DNA of 64,000 nucleotides from Anaerolineae bacterium (GCA_023382535.1 JAHDWA010000035.1:1-64000), one strand, 5' to 3'. Counted from the first letter of the stretch, positions 44,790-53,841 are shown. A program made the numbers and translations. The notes: generated from the sequence alone by a model not told the origin.

Positions 44790-44857
44790 GAAGTAGGGAG
44801 TAGGAAGTAAGGAGTAAGGAGTAAAAAGATTTTCTACTCCCTACTTCTTACTCCCGG
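44790..44857. repeat. Palindromic repeat, family F (GTAGGGAGTAGGAAGTAAGGAG type)
   Basis: AGTAGGGAGTAGGAAGTAAG and CTACTCCCTACTTCTTACTC face each other around AAAAAGATTTT, filling the gap between the two XdhC halves. Confidence 0.7.
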
Positions 44858-44861
44858 CATT

Positions 44862-45176
44862 TCACCAATCTAACCGTTCTACAAACACCTCGATGGTGCC
44901 GCCGCAGGCCAGGCCGACTTCCCAGGCATTTTCGTCGGCCACGCCGAAATGGAGCAGCTTGGGCCGGCCTGTTTTGATGACGCGCATGGCTTCTTCTACG
45001 ACTGCGCCCTCGACGCAGCCGCCGCTGACGGAGCCAATCATCTCCCCTTTTTGATTGACCGCCATTTTTGAGCCGGGCGCGCGGGGCGACGAACCCCAGG
45101 TATTAATGACCGTGGCCACAGCGATTTTATCACCGCGGGCTTGCCAGGCTACGATGTCTCCCAGAATTTCCTTCAT
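44862..45176 (-). CDS. XdhC/CoxI-family N-terminal domain protein
   Basis: The 104-aa protein is the small domain of XdhC/CoxI: ATVINTWGSSPRAPGSKMAV, then IGSVSGGCVEGAVVEEA and FGVADENAWEVGLACGGTIEVFVE. Two conserved cysteines (GGCVEG and LACGGT) are present. GGAGAGG is eight bases before the ATG. With the Rossmann protein behind it, it makes one XdhC in two polypeptides. Confidence 0.87.
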   Translation of the reverse strand: MKEILGDIVAWQARGDKIAVATVINTWGSSPRAPGSKMAVNQKGEMIGSVSGGCVEGAVVEEAMRVIKTGRPKLLHFGVADENAWEVGLACGGTIEVFVERLDW

Positions 45177-45255
45177 GGTTAAAACCTCTCCAATGAAAGT
45201 AGGCTGATACTGATATTATGCTTAATTTTTAAATTATGCCAAGAATATTAAGAGG

Positions 45256-46947
45256 TCAGAGGGTTTCGGCCGAGTCAGCCGCTGTGACCAGGGCTTCTTC
45301 CCGCAACTGGCGGCGCAGAATTTTACCGGTCAGGGCTTTGGGCAAATCATCACGGAAGACAATGGCGCGGGGTTGTTTGTACTGGGCCAGGCGTTCCCGG
45401 CAAAAGGCCCGAATTTCGGCAGTGGTGGCAGTTTCACCGGGTTTGAGGACCAGGTACGCGGTAATTTTTTCACCTCGCATGTCGTCGGGCAAGCCGATCA
45501 CGGCAGCTTCTAAAACCTTGGGATGCTGGTACAGCACCTCCTCGACCTCGCGGGGGTAAACATTGTACCCGGCGCTCAGGATCATATCTTTTTTGCGGTC
45601 CACAATGTAAAAATAGCCTTCCTCGTCCATGCGGGCCACATCGCCCGTGCGCACCCAGCCATCCAGCATGGTCTGGGCGGTTTCTTCAGGAGCGTTCCAG
45701 TAACCCTGCATCACTTGCGGCCCCTTGACCATCAATTCGCCCACTTCGCCCTGGGGCAGTTCCGTGGTAGGGTCTTCCGTATCCACAATTTTGGCGTCGG
45801 TGCCAATGATGGGCACGCCGATACTGCCGAACTTGCGCTGGCCTTTGAGCGGATTGACATGAGTGACGGAAGACGCCTCGGTCATCCCATACGCCTCGGC
45901 GATACGGGCGCCGGTGCGCGCCTCAAACTTTTCCATCACCTCGACCGGCAGGGGAGCCGCCCCGCTGAAAACAGCTTTAATCGAGGTCAGGTCAACTTTA
46001 TCAATGTCGTGGTAACTGTTGAGCGCGACAAACAAGGCCGGTATGCCTGTAAAAAACGTGGGCCGCTCGGCCACAATAGCATCAACAATAGCTTTAATAT
46101 TGGGTTGAAGAATGAGAACCAGGGTAGCCGCCAGGTGGATGCCCAGATTCATCAATCCATTCATCCCGTAGACATGGAAAAAGGGCATAATCCCCAGACC
46201 AATATCCTCCGCGTCCCCGTGATCGTACAATAAAAAAGCCCTGATCTGGGTTATGCTGGCCACCAGGTTGCGATGACTGAGCATAGCCCCTTTAGGTAAG
46301 CCCGTGGTGCCGCCGGTGTACTGCAGACAGGCCAGGTCTGTGGGATTTACGTCAACCGGGGGCAGCTTGGGGCGCTGCCGGTCAATCAGCTTCTTAAAGG
46401 CATGAACGGTGTCGGCGTACGATACATCAACCCATTTACCCTGGCGGCGAAGCTCCAGCGGGGCCAACAATTTCTTGGCAATGGGCATGTAATCCTGGAT
46501 GCCGGTCAAAATGAGATGTTCAACGGCCAGTTTGGGCCTGATTGCCTCAATACGCGGCCAGAACATATCGAGGCTGATCACAACTTTTGTGCCAGAGTTA
46601 CCCCACTGGTACTCCAGTTCCCGCTCTACATAGAGCGGGTTGGTCATGACCGTTACCGCACCCAGGGAGAGGGTGGCATAATAGGCAATGATAGTTTGCG
46701 GACAGTTGGGCAGCATAATCGCCACCCGGTCGCCTTTACGAACGCCCAAATCATGCAGGGCCGCTGCCAGCTTGTCAACCTGCTGTTTCAATTGGCTGTA
46801 ATTCAGCCGAGCGCCCATAAAAACGGTGGCGGTATGTTTGGGATATTTTTCGGCGGCGTGACGCAGCAAATCGGGGAGGATCAGCGGCGGAATGACTAAC
46901 TCTGCCGGAACTTCGGGATCGTAGAATTTTAACCAGGGTTTCGACAT
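45256..46947 (-). CDS. Long-chain fatty acid-CoA ligase (AMP-forming)
   Basis: The 563-aa enzyme activates fatty acids with ATP and CoA. ANL-family motifs: YTGGTTGLPKGAMLSH (P-loop-like), AYGMTEASSVTH, GWVRTGDVARMDEEGYFYIVD and DRKKDMILSAGYNVYPREVEE. The C-terminal lysine lies in LPKALTGKILRR. AGAGAGGG precedes the ATG. It has an extended -10 promoter. The exact chain length preference cannot be read. Confidence 0.92.
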   Translation of the reverse strand: MSKPWLKFYDPEVPAELVIPPLILPDLLRHAAEKYPKHTATVFMGARLNYSQLKQQVDKLAAALHDLGVRKGDRVAIMLPNCPQTIIAYYATLSLGAVTVMTNPLYVERELEYQWGNSGTKVVISLDMFWPRIEAIRPKLAVEHLILTGIQDYMPIAKKLLAPLELRRQGKWVDVSYADTVHAFKKLIDRQRPKLPPVDVNPTDLACLQYTGGTTGLPKGAMLSHRNLVASITQIRAFLLYDHGDAEDIGLGIMPFFHVYGMNGLMNLGIHLAATLVLILQPNIKAIVDAIVAERPTFFTGIPALFVALNSYHDIDKVDLTSIKAVFSGAAPLPVEVMEKFEARTGARIAEAYGMTEASSVTHVNPLKGQRKFGSIGVPIIGTDAKIVDTEDPTTELPQGEVGELMVKGPQVMQGYWNAPEETAQTMLDGWVRTGDVARMDEEGYFYIVDRKKDMILSAGYNVYPREVEEVLYQHPKVLEAAVIGLPDDMRGEKITAYLVLKPGETATTAEIRAFCRERLAQYKQPRAIVFRDDLPKALTGKILRRQLREEALVTAADSAETL

Positions 46948-46973
46948 AGCCCTCTCTTTGGCAACTCTTCTTT

Positions 46974-47168
46974 TCTGGCTCCCAAACTCAGTTTGGGAAC
47001 TCGGTTTGGACCAGAAAACCAGGAAATTAATTGTTCCCCTGTGGTTATGCTATATTATAACACAATACCTTATTTTTCAATCAACCTTTTATCCTGTTAA
47101 GAGCGACCCCCGGCCGCGGCCAATCCCTTTGACTCTGCAACTTGCTACCTTGCAACCTGCAACTTTAG
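46974..47168. repeat. Intergenic repeat cluster (families G and H) between the ligase and SIR2 genes
   Basis: CTCCCAAACTCAGTTTGGGA (46976-46995) is a family G hairpin. CTTGCTACCTTGCAACCTGC (47140-47159) is a family H unit that also ends the XdhC gene near 44013-44042. The rest of 46948-47273 holds two divergent promoters and no gene. Confidence 0.5.
47054..47085 (-). promoter_or_regulatory. Promoter of the acyl-CoA ligase gene
   Basis: On the minus strand TGT directly precedes TATAAT (47054-47059), an extended -10; TTGAAA lies 15 bases upstream. Confidence 0.5.
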
Positions 47169-47211
47169 TTATGAAAACTTCGGCCCAAACGGGACAAAAA
47201 TTGTCAAGTCG

Positions 47212-47220
47212 TGGTATAAT
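47212..47220 (+). promoter_or_regulatory. Extended -10 promoter of the SIR2-nSTAND unit
   Basis: TGG followed by TATAAT (47215-47220). TTGTCA is only eight bases upstream; GGACAA lies at 17 bases. The first start codon follows 53 bases later. Confidence 0.55.
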
Positions 47221-47273
47221 CGGGTAGTTCGAATGTTAAGACAGGGGTTGTGCCGGAAGATAAAGGAAACTAA

Positions 47274-47336
47274 ATGGACTTGAGTAAAAAGGTAGCAAAG
47301 TCTGCTGTCTACTATTTTCAGAGAAGCGGAGGTTAG
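47274..47336 (+). CDS. Possible 20-aa leader peptide before the SIR2-like gene
   Basis: The frame reads MDLSKKVAKSAVYYFQRSGG, with AAGGA nine bases before its ATG. Its final codons GGA GGT form the ribosome binding site of the SIR2-like gene, whose start is six bases after its stop. This layout would couple translation of the two. No homologue is known to me. Confidence 0.35.
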   Translation: MDLSKKVAKSAVYYFQRSGG

Positions 47337-47342
47337 TCAGCG

Positions 47343-48344
47343 ATGCCCAGAATTAGAATCAGCCAGGTTGCCGAAAGAAAGGAAGCTGCTACTTGGCAGC
47401 AAACCATCGTTGACCGCATCAAGGCGGGTAAAGTTGTGCCCATTATCAGCCATGTCGTGGATCATAATTTGATCCTGGGAGGAAGTACAGCCCTGGTTGA
47501 AGCCTATGCGGACTATGTGCAGTACCCCCTGGCTGATAAACATAACCTGCCGCAGGTGGCCCAATTCAAAGGCGTCACCGACGAAAGCATTACCGATGCC
47601 TGGGCGCTCAAAACCGATTATATCAACTTTATCAAAAACCGCTTGTTTGACCTGGCCGAGACAGAAGGAGCGGCCGAAGAGATCCTGGCTGAGGTTGAAG
47701 AAGCTTTTGACGATATCTCTTTCTCTGAGTTTTCCGGGCGGCTGGGCTACCCTCGCTTTAATCAAGGCCCCTCTGATCCGCTGCTGATTTTGGCCGAACT
47801 GCCTCTGCCGATTTACTTGACCACCAGTTATCACGGCTTTATTGAAGCCGCCCTGAAACGCGCCGGCAAAGAACCGCGCACCGAGATTTGCCGCTGGCAC
47901 AAGGGCCTGGAGGGCATCCCCTCCGTTTTTGAAGCCGACTACCAGCCCAGCAAAGAAGCCCCGCTGGTCTACCATTTACATGGCCTGGATGCCTACCCCG
48001 AGTCGCTGGTCCTGACCGAAAATGATTACCTGGAATTCCTGGTTGCTACCTCGCAGGAGATGGGCCGCAGTACCGATCCAATTCCCAAGCGGGTGCGCCA
48101 GGCGATGGCCGATTCCTCTCTTATCCTGATGGGGTACAGCCTGCAAAGCCTGGAGTTTAAGGTTGTCTTTTGGGGCTTGATCAGACCCCGGCCCTTGCAG
48201 CATACCAGCGTTTCAATCCAACTGCTGCCCAGTGACGACGAACGAAAATTTCTTCAGGAATACCTGCGGCGCGAGGCCAAATTTGAAGTTTACTGGGGCG
48301 ACATTCAGGAGTACGTGCAGGAACTGCGCCAGGCACTGGAGTAG
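47343..48344 (+). CDS. SIR2-like domain protein (divergent)
   Basis: The 333-aa protein has the SIR2_2-like order: an N-terminal GKVVPIISHVVDHNLILGG where GAGxS is expected, YLTTSYHGFIEAALK in place of TTNYDxxxE, PLVYHLHGLDAYPESLVLTE with the catalytic-type His213 before Gly, NDYLEFL, and SSLILMGYSLQSLEFKVVFW. The histidine-glycine motif and the overall order are kept, while the GAGxS loop and the TTN asparagine are not, so NAD hydrolysis is uncertain. GGAGG lies ten bases before the ATG. The two nSTAND genes follow on the same strand. Confidence 0.75.
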   Translation: MPRIRISQVAERKEAATWQQTIVDRIKAGKVVPIISHVVDHNLILGGSTALVEAYADYVQYPLADKHNLPQVAQFKGVTDESITDAWALKTDYINFIKNRLFDLAETEGAAEEILAEVEEAFDDISFSEFSGRLGYPRFNQGPSDPLLILAELPLPIYLTTSYHGFIEAALKRAGKEPRTEICRWHKGLEGIPSVFEADYQPSKEAPLVYHLHGLDAYPESLVLTENDYLEFLVATSQEMGRSTDPIPKRVRQAMADSSLILMGYSLQSLEFKVVFWGLIRPRPLQHTSVSIQLLPSDDERKFLQEYLRREAKFEVYWGDIQEYVQELRQALE

Positions 48345-48347
48345 AAA

Positions 48348-48405
48348 CGGCCAACAGTCAACGATTAATGGCTAATTGACAATTGACTGTTGATCATTGA
48401 CTATT
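48348..48405. repeat. Palindromic repeat, family D, between SIR2 and first nSTAND gene
   Basis: CCAACAGTCAACGATTAATG and CAATTGACTGTTGATCATTG-type arms with a central CAATTGACAATTG. It ends 17 bases before the nSTAND start codon. Confidence 0.65.
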
Positions 48406-48422
48406 ATTCATGGGGGGACACT

Positions 48423-50504
48423 ATGACCTCTAACAGCAATAACCCCTACGTCGGGCCGCGCACCTTCACCCGGCAGGAGAGCGACCGGTTTTTTGGCCGG
48501 GAACGGGAAGCCAGAGAGCTGTTTTCACTGGTTGTCTCCGAGCGGCTGGTGCTTTTTTACGCCCAATCCGGCGCGGGCAAAAGCTCGCTGCTAAACACCC
48601 GCCTGATCCCGCAGTTGCAGGCGGCAGAATTCGCCGTACTGCCAATGGGCCGGGTCAGCGGCGAACTGCCCCAGGACGTGGCTGAGGTTGGCAACACTTT
48701 TGCCTTTAACTTAATGCTCAGCCTCGATCAAAGCAGCAGCGGCCCTCAACAATTCGCGCATCTGCCGCTAACCAACTTTTTGGCTGGCCTGGTCAGCGAT
48801 GACGGCGAGCATTATCGGTATGAGTCCGAGGCTGAGGGGTATGTATCGGTTCCGCATGTCTTGATCATTGATCAGTTTGAGGAAATTATCACGACTCATC
48901 CCCGGCATTGGCCGCAGCGAGCGGACTTTTTTCGCCAGCTCGACCAGGCAATGGCGGATGATCCCTTCTTGTGGGTTGTGCTGACCTTTCGCGAGGATTA
49001 CCTGGCCACGCTTGAGCCTTACGCCCCGCTGCTGGTCGGCAATATGCGCGCCCGCTTCTATATGCAGCGTATGGAACGAGAGGCGGCCCTGGAAGCGGTC
49101 AAAAAGCCCGCGCAGCAGGGAGGGCGTCCCTTTGCGCCCGGTGTGGCCGAAAATTTGGTAGACAACCTGCGCCAGATCCGGGTTGAGGGTCAGGCCCAGA
49201 TTCAACGGGGTCAGTTTATCGAGCCGGTGCAACTACAGGTTGTCTGCTTCCAATTGTGGGAAAATCTAAAGGCGCGTCCCGCGGGCGAAATCACTGAGGC
49301 TGATTTGCAGGAACTCGGCAACGTTGACCGCGCCCTGGCCGATTTTTACGAGCAGGCGCTGGCCAAAGCCGTGGCTGCTACCGGGCAGTCGGAACCAGAG
49401 CTGCGGGATTGGTTTGAGCGCAAGCTCATTACAGAGGCTGGGACCCGCGGCAGCGTTTACCGGGGTAAGGACTCGACCGGCGGTATCTCGACCCACACCA
49501 CAGATTTTCTGGTCAATCAATTTGTCCTTCGGACCGAGAGCCGGGCGGGGGGTACCTGGTACGAATTGGTCCACGATCGCTTTATCGAGCCGATTTTGCA
49601 GGCGAACAAGGCGTGGCGCGCCCAGCAGCCGCTGCTGGTGCAAATGGCCGAAGCCTGGGCAAACTCAGGCGAAAGTATGTCGAATTTGCTGGAAGGCCAG
49701 CAGTTGCAGGAGGCGTTACGGACCAACCGGCCGGACATTCAGCAGTTGGGATTCGTTAAAAAATTTATAGAAGCCAGCCAGACGGCCCAGCAAGCCAAAG
49801 AAGCGGCTCAGCAGGCCGAAAAATTGCAGCAGGCTCAAACCCTGGCCGAGGCTGCGCACCGGCGCGCTGAAGCCGAGGCTAAAGCGGCCCGGCGGCTGCG
49901 TTGGATCATCGCGGCTCTGGCGGTTACACTGGCAGTTTTGCTTGGTCTGGCGGGAGTGGCGGTTTATGCCTTCATCCAGCGCCAGGAAGTGATCATTAGC
50001 CATGAAGCTATTACCACTCTGCTCTCCCTGGATGGACGGCTTTACATCTCTGTGGCTCCCGATGACCGCACCGTGAAGCTGGTGGATACGGCGAACCGGG
50101 AGGTGCTTTTTACCTTAACCGGTCATACCGCCGAAATCAGTAAAATCACCCTGAATCCGAATGCTAATTATTTGGCTACAGCGGATCACGGGGGCACAAC
50201 CATCATTTGGGACTTGAATACAGGCCAGGCTGTGGCCAGATTAACCGGCCACAGCGACACTATTCGCTACATGGTTTTTTCGCACGACGGCCGCTGGGTG
50301 GCCACCGGGGGAGATGATGGCACAACCCGCCTGTGGGAGACTTCCACCTGGCAGCAAACCCACGTTTTCAACAGCGATGGGGCACCTATCATCAGCGTCG
50401 CCTTTTGGCCCGACGATTCCTTCCTGGTGACGGCCACAACGGATAAAAAATACACCATTTGGAATCCTCAAACCGGCGAGAAAGTTTTAGATGGAAGCCA
50501 GTAA
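48423..50504 (+). CDS. nSTAND1-type membrane NTPase with C-terminal WD40 repeats
   Basis: The 693-aa protein begins with the nSTAND1 signature NPYVGPRTFTRQESDRFFGR, Walker A QSGAGKSS (residues 48-55), and Walker B VLIIDQFEE (146-154). The STAND-type helical part runs to about 440, with ELVHDRFIEPIL near its end. An A/Q-rich coiled coil (455-485), one membrane helix (about 489-515) and WD40-like repeats follow. Only four blades are present (GHTAEISKI, GHSDTIRYMVFSHDG and relatives), fewer than a closed propeller, and the last blade runs into the next gene. By family such proteins are signal-triggered switches. GGGGGGA precedes ATG 48423. Confidence 0.85.
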   Translation: MTSNSNNPYVGPRTFTRQESDRFFGREREARELFSLVVSERLVLFYAQSGAGKSSLLNTRLIPQLQAAEFAVLPMGRVSGELPQDVAEVGNTFAFNLMLSLDQSSSGPQQFAHLPLTNFLAGLVSDDGEHYRYESEAEGYVSVPHVLIIDQFEEIITTHPRHWPQRADFFRQLDQAMADDPFLWVVLTFREDYLATLEPYAPLLVGNMRARFYMQRMEREAALEAVKKPAQQGGRPFAPGVAENLVDNLRQIRVEGQAQIQRGQFIEPVQLQVVCFQLWENLKARPAGEITEADLQELGNVDRALADFYEQALAKAVAATGQSEPELRDWFERKLITEAGTRGSVYRGKDSTGGISTHTTDFLVNQFVLRTESRAGGTWYELVHDRFIEPILQANKAWRAQQPLLVQMAEAWANSGESMSNLLEGQQLQEALRTNRPDIQQLGFVKKFIEASQTAQQAKEAAQQAEKLQQAQTLAEAAHRRAEAEAKAARRLRWIIAALAVTLAVLLGLAGVAVYAFIQRQEVIISHEAITTLLSLDGRLYISVAPDDRTVKLVDTANREVLFTLTGHTAEISKITLNPNANYLATADHGGTTIIWDLNTGQAVARLTGHSDTIRYMVFSHDGRWVATGGDDGTTRLWETSTWQQTHVFNSDGAPIISVAFWPDDSFLVTATTDKKYTIWNPQTGEKVLDGSQ

Positions 50505-53139
50505 GACTCATCCTTACGATAACCCCTATGTCGGCCCGCGTACTTTCACCCGGCAGGAAGGCGACCGCTTTTTTGGCCGGGAACGAGAAGCCCGCGACCT
50601 CTTCTCCCTGGTCGTTTCGGAGCGGCTGGTCCTTTTTTATGCCCAATCCGGGGCCGGTAAAAGTTCCCTGATTAATACCCGGCTGATTTCACAGTTGCAG
50701 GCGGCCGGTTTTGCCGTTTTGCCCGTGTGTCGAGTTAGCGGCGAGCTGCCGCCGGGGGTTGCCGACGTTGACAACGTTTTCACCTTTAATTTGATGCTCA
50801 ACCTGGACGAAAGCGAGAGCGATCCGCGCCGTTTCACCCATATCCCCTTAACCGATTTTCTCGCCGGGCTGACCAGCGACGACGGCCAGCATTACTACTT
50901 TTTCGAGGCTGAAGCAGATCTAAAGGAGGCTAACGCTCAGGTTGAGGCCCTCCAATCCGTTCAAGACGGGGCTGAGGATGCGATCTACGCCGAAGTTCCC
51001 TCTGTTTTAATTATTGACCAGTTTGAGGAAATTATCACCGCGCACTCAGCCCGCTGGCAGGAACGAGAGGGTTTTTTCCGGCAACTGAATGAGGCCATGG
51101 CCGCCAATCCTCTGCTATGGGTCGTGCTGACCTTGCGGGAGGATTTTGTAGCCGCCCTTGATCCTTATGCCCCGCTCCTCAGCAACAAACTTCGCGCTCG
51201 TTTTTATATGCAGCGCATGGGTTATGAAGCCGCCCTGGAAGCCGTCGAAAAGCCCGCCGAATTTGGCGGGCGTCCTTTTGCTCCTGGCGTGGCTGAAAGT
51301 TTGGTAGACAACCTGCGGCAAGTGCGGGTTGAAGGTCAGGCCGGCACCCAGCCCGGCCAATTTGTCGAGCCGGTCCAATTGCAGGTTGTTTGTTATCAAT
51401 TGTGGGAGAAGTTGAAAGAGCGGCCGGCGGGCCAGATTAGCAGCGCAGACCTCCAGGAACTCGGCAACGTGGATACCGCCCTGGCCGAATTTTACGAGCA
51501 GGCGCTTCAGAAGACAATGGCCCAGACCGGGATTTCTGAGATGGAGCTGCGCAACTGGTTTAGCCAATATTTGATCACCGAAGCCGGAACGCGCGGCACA
51601 GTTTACCAGGGAACCCATGATACGGCGGGTTTGCCAAACCGGGCCGTCAAATTGCTGGCCGACCAGTTTTTGCTGCGGGCCGAAATCAGGTCAGGTGGAA
51701 CCTGGTATGAGCTGGTGCATGATCGTTTTGTTGAGCCAATTTTGCAGGCGAATCAAGCCTGGCGCTTGAAGCAGCCCCTCATTCAGATGGCTCAGGCGTG
51801 GGCCGATGCCGGTCACGCCGAGACTCTTCTGCTGGATGGACAGCAGCTCAACGACGCCCTGGCTTCTGACTGGCAGGGCTTGGGGCCTTTGGTCGCTCAG
51901 TTTTTGGAAGCCGGTCAAGTGGCTTACCAGGCCAAGGAAGAAATTCGTCGAGCTGAAAAAGAAACACAGCGGCAACGGGAGTTAGAAGCCGCCCGCCGCC
52001 TGGCCGAAGAAGCCGAAGCCCGCCGCCTGGCCGAAGAACTCCGCCGCCAGGAGATAGAAGCCCGGGCGCGTGAACAGGCTGAGACCGCCGCCAAACTCCG
52101 CCAGCGAGCGGTACTGTTGGCTGTTGTCGGCGCCGTTGCCGTTCTCCTGGCAATTATTGCCGGTATATTTGGGGTAAACTCGCAGCGGAGTGCCAACTTG
52201 GCTGGCACTCAGGCCGCTGAAGCGCGCGCGGCGCAACAAACGGCTGAAGCCGAGCGCGGAATTGCCCAGGGTAATCTGGAGTATGCCCGGCAGCTTGAGC
52301 AGCAAGCCACTCAAGCCGCCCAATTGGGCGCAACCCAGACCGCTTTGGCCGCTACGGCTGATATAGTGCAGGCTGCCCTGGCTGGGCCAACCTCCTTGCC
52401 CGAAGTTAATGGCGAGACACTAGATGTAACCTCAATCCCCTCGTCCACAGTTACCGCTACCCCTGTCGCTCCCCCTCTAACCTCAGCAACCCCACCTGCT
52501 GTGAGCACTCCCGGTCCCACCACGTCCCTCCTTCCAACCACTTCAGCAACATTGACTGCCGCCGCAAGCCCTACTCAACTGCCGGAACAAAGGGTTACGG
52601 TGCAGGCGCTGCAAACCCAGGCGGCGCAAGTGGAAGTCGCCCAGACGGTTGTCGCTCAGGTTGCGGCCTGTCCAGTTGATACCCAGGGCGAATTTGTAGA
52701 TCTCTGGCGCAAGTATCAAGAGCAGTTGGGCTGTCCCCGGCAGGCCAGCCCGGTCGGAGGTTTTTTTGCTGAACAGCCCTTTGAGCATGGATTTATGGTT
52801 TGGTCACAACTACTCGATTTGTACGTGGTGCTTGTTGGTGACGCCGGGAGCGGCTCGATGTGGATTATTCGGCAAAGTGAGGTCACTTGGCCGGTGAATA
52901 TGTCAGGGGGCAGTTGTGAGGCCGACCCACCGCCTGACCTGTTTCAGCCGGTGCGAGGCTTTGGGGGTATTTGGTGCGCCAAACCCGATATTCGTAACGC
53001 TATTGGTTTTGGGACCCAGCCGGAACGTGGGGTAAGCAGTGACCTGTTTCAGGGATTTGAGCGAGGTGCAATTCTGCGGGCTGGCGATAACTCGACCTTT
53101 GTACTTTTTGGGGATGATCAAACTTACAGGCGCGAATAA
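50491..53139 (+). CDS. nSTAND1-type membrane NTPase with C-terminal extracytoplasmic module
   Basis: The 882-aa paralogue overlaps the first nSTAND gene by 14 bases. NTPase: DNPYVGPRTFTRQEGDRFF, Walker A QSGAGKSS (52-59), Walker B VLIIDQFEE (near 172), ELVHDRFVEPIL. A long charged coiled coil (about 487-538) leads into one membrane helix (about 540-563). An A/Q/T/P-rich, low-complexity linker (570-730) and a folded C-terminal domain (about 730-882, from CPVDTQGEFVDLWRKYQEQL) follow, containing repeated aromatic-glycine units. The end module resembles those appended to Chloroflexota membrane kinases. The first half is nearly identical to the upstream gene in many segments, so a duplication is certain. 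Confidence 0.85.
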   Translation: MEASKTHPYDNPYVGPRTFTRQEGDRFFGREREARDLFSLVVSERLVLFYAQSGAGKSSLINTRLISQLQAAGFAVLPVCRVSGELPPGVADVDNVFTFNLMLNLDESESDPRRFTHIPLTDFLAGLTSDDGQHYYFFEAEADLKEANAQVEALQSVQDGAEDAIYAEVPSVLIIDQFEEIITAHSARWQEREGFFRQLNEAMAANPLLWVVLTLREDFVAALDPYAPLLSNKLRARFYMQRMGYEAALEAVEKPAEFGGRPFAPGVAESLVDNLRQVRVEGQAGTQPGQFVEPVQLQVVCYQLWEKLKERPAGQISSADLQELGNVDTALAEFYEQALQKTMAQTGISEMELRNWFSQYLITEAGTRGTVYQGTHDTAGLPNRAVKLLADQFLLRAEIRSGGTWYELVHDRFVEPILQANQAWRLKQPLIQMAQAWADAGHAETLLLDGQQLNDALASDWQGLGPLVAQFLEAGQVAYQAKEEIRRAEKETQRQRELEAARRLAEEAEARRLAEELRRQEIEARAREQAETAAKLRQRAVLLAVVGAVAVLLAIIAGIFGVNSQRSANLAGTQAAEARAAQQTAEAERGIAQGNLEYARQLEQQATQAAQLGATQTALAATADIVQAALAGPTSLPEVNGETLDVTSIPSSTVTATPVAPPLTSATPPAVSTPGPTTSLLPTTSATLTAAASPTQLPEQRVTVQALQTQAAQVEVAQTVVAQVAACPVDTQGEFVDLWRKYQEQLGCPRQASPVGGFFAEQPFEHGFMVWSQLLDLYVVLVGDAGSGSMWIIRQSEVTWPVNMSGGSCEADPPPDLFQPVRGFGGIWCAKPDIRNAIGFGTQPERGVSSDLFQGFERGAILRAGDNSTFVLFGDDQTYRRE

Positions 53140-53184
53140 TCAGACGCATAAGGATACGAGGCTCAAGCCATTGAATAATTTCCG

Positions 53185-53781
53185 CTAACCCAAATCCGGC
53201 TGCATCATCTTAATTCGGGCCGCCTTGGCCTGCCGCACAATTTCGGCGATCTGGGGCAGGTGGCTGTCGTCGTGGGACAGACCGCGCACAAAGCGGGTCA
53301 CGGCATTGGTTGGGCCAGATCCGGGCGCAACCTCATAGCTGTTATCCAGGTCCGGCGGGTCGGGCCACAGCGCCAGGCTGGCCAGGCGCATGCGCCGGCT
53401 TTCTTCCAACCGCTGCCGGCATTGAGCAATGGTCGTGACACTCTGCCAGGACACTTCAGCCCGAGAGCGGCCGTGAAACGGTACCCCCCGGGCCAATTCT
53501 GCGGCCAAAAAGGCCGACTCCTCGGACGAGGCGGTCGTGTGGACGATCACATGGCCGAGAGTCCAGGATAAATTAACTTCGTCGGGATTAATGGCGTAGG
53601 TATCGTTGGCCCGCGGATCGTTAGGGACGAAGGTCACGTCGGTATCGGTACAGCCGGCAATTAATCCTCGCATAGTATCAATCATCTCGTTAGTGAGACG
53701 GGCCAGGTCAGCCGGGGTCAGGTTAGCGGCCAATTGGCTGATTTTTATCTCTTTACTGCGGACAGGGGTGAAGTCGAGCAT
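53185..53781 (-). CDS. DinB-fold protein
   Basis: Starting at ATG 53781 the protein has 198 aa. The DinB pattern is visible: [21 protein letters not shown] with the histidines of the first helix, [16 protein letters not shown], and [20 protein letters not shown] with the C-terminal histidines of a metal site. Family roles are thiol transfer or stress response; the substrate is unknown. ATG 53808 is an alternative start without Shine-Dalgarno. It is convergent with the second nSTAND gene. Confidence 0.75.
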   Translation of the reverse strand: MLDFTPVRSKEIKISQLAANLTPADLARLTNEMIDTMRGLIAGCTDTDVTFVPNDPRANDTYAINPDEVNLSWTLGHVIVHTTASSEESAFLAAELARGVPFHGRSRAEVSWQSVTTIAQCRQRLEESRRMRLASLALWPDPPDLDNSYEVAPGSGPTNAVTRFVRGLSHDDSHLPQIAEIVRQAKAARIKMMQPDLG

Positions 53782-53841
53782 CCTGAAATAATTCCTCTCA
53801 GAGTTCATTTTGTTGTTGCAACTAACTGGCGAATTTTTCTC

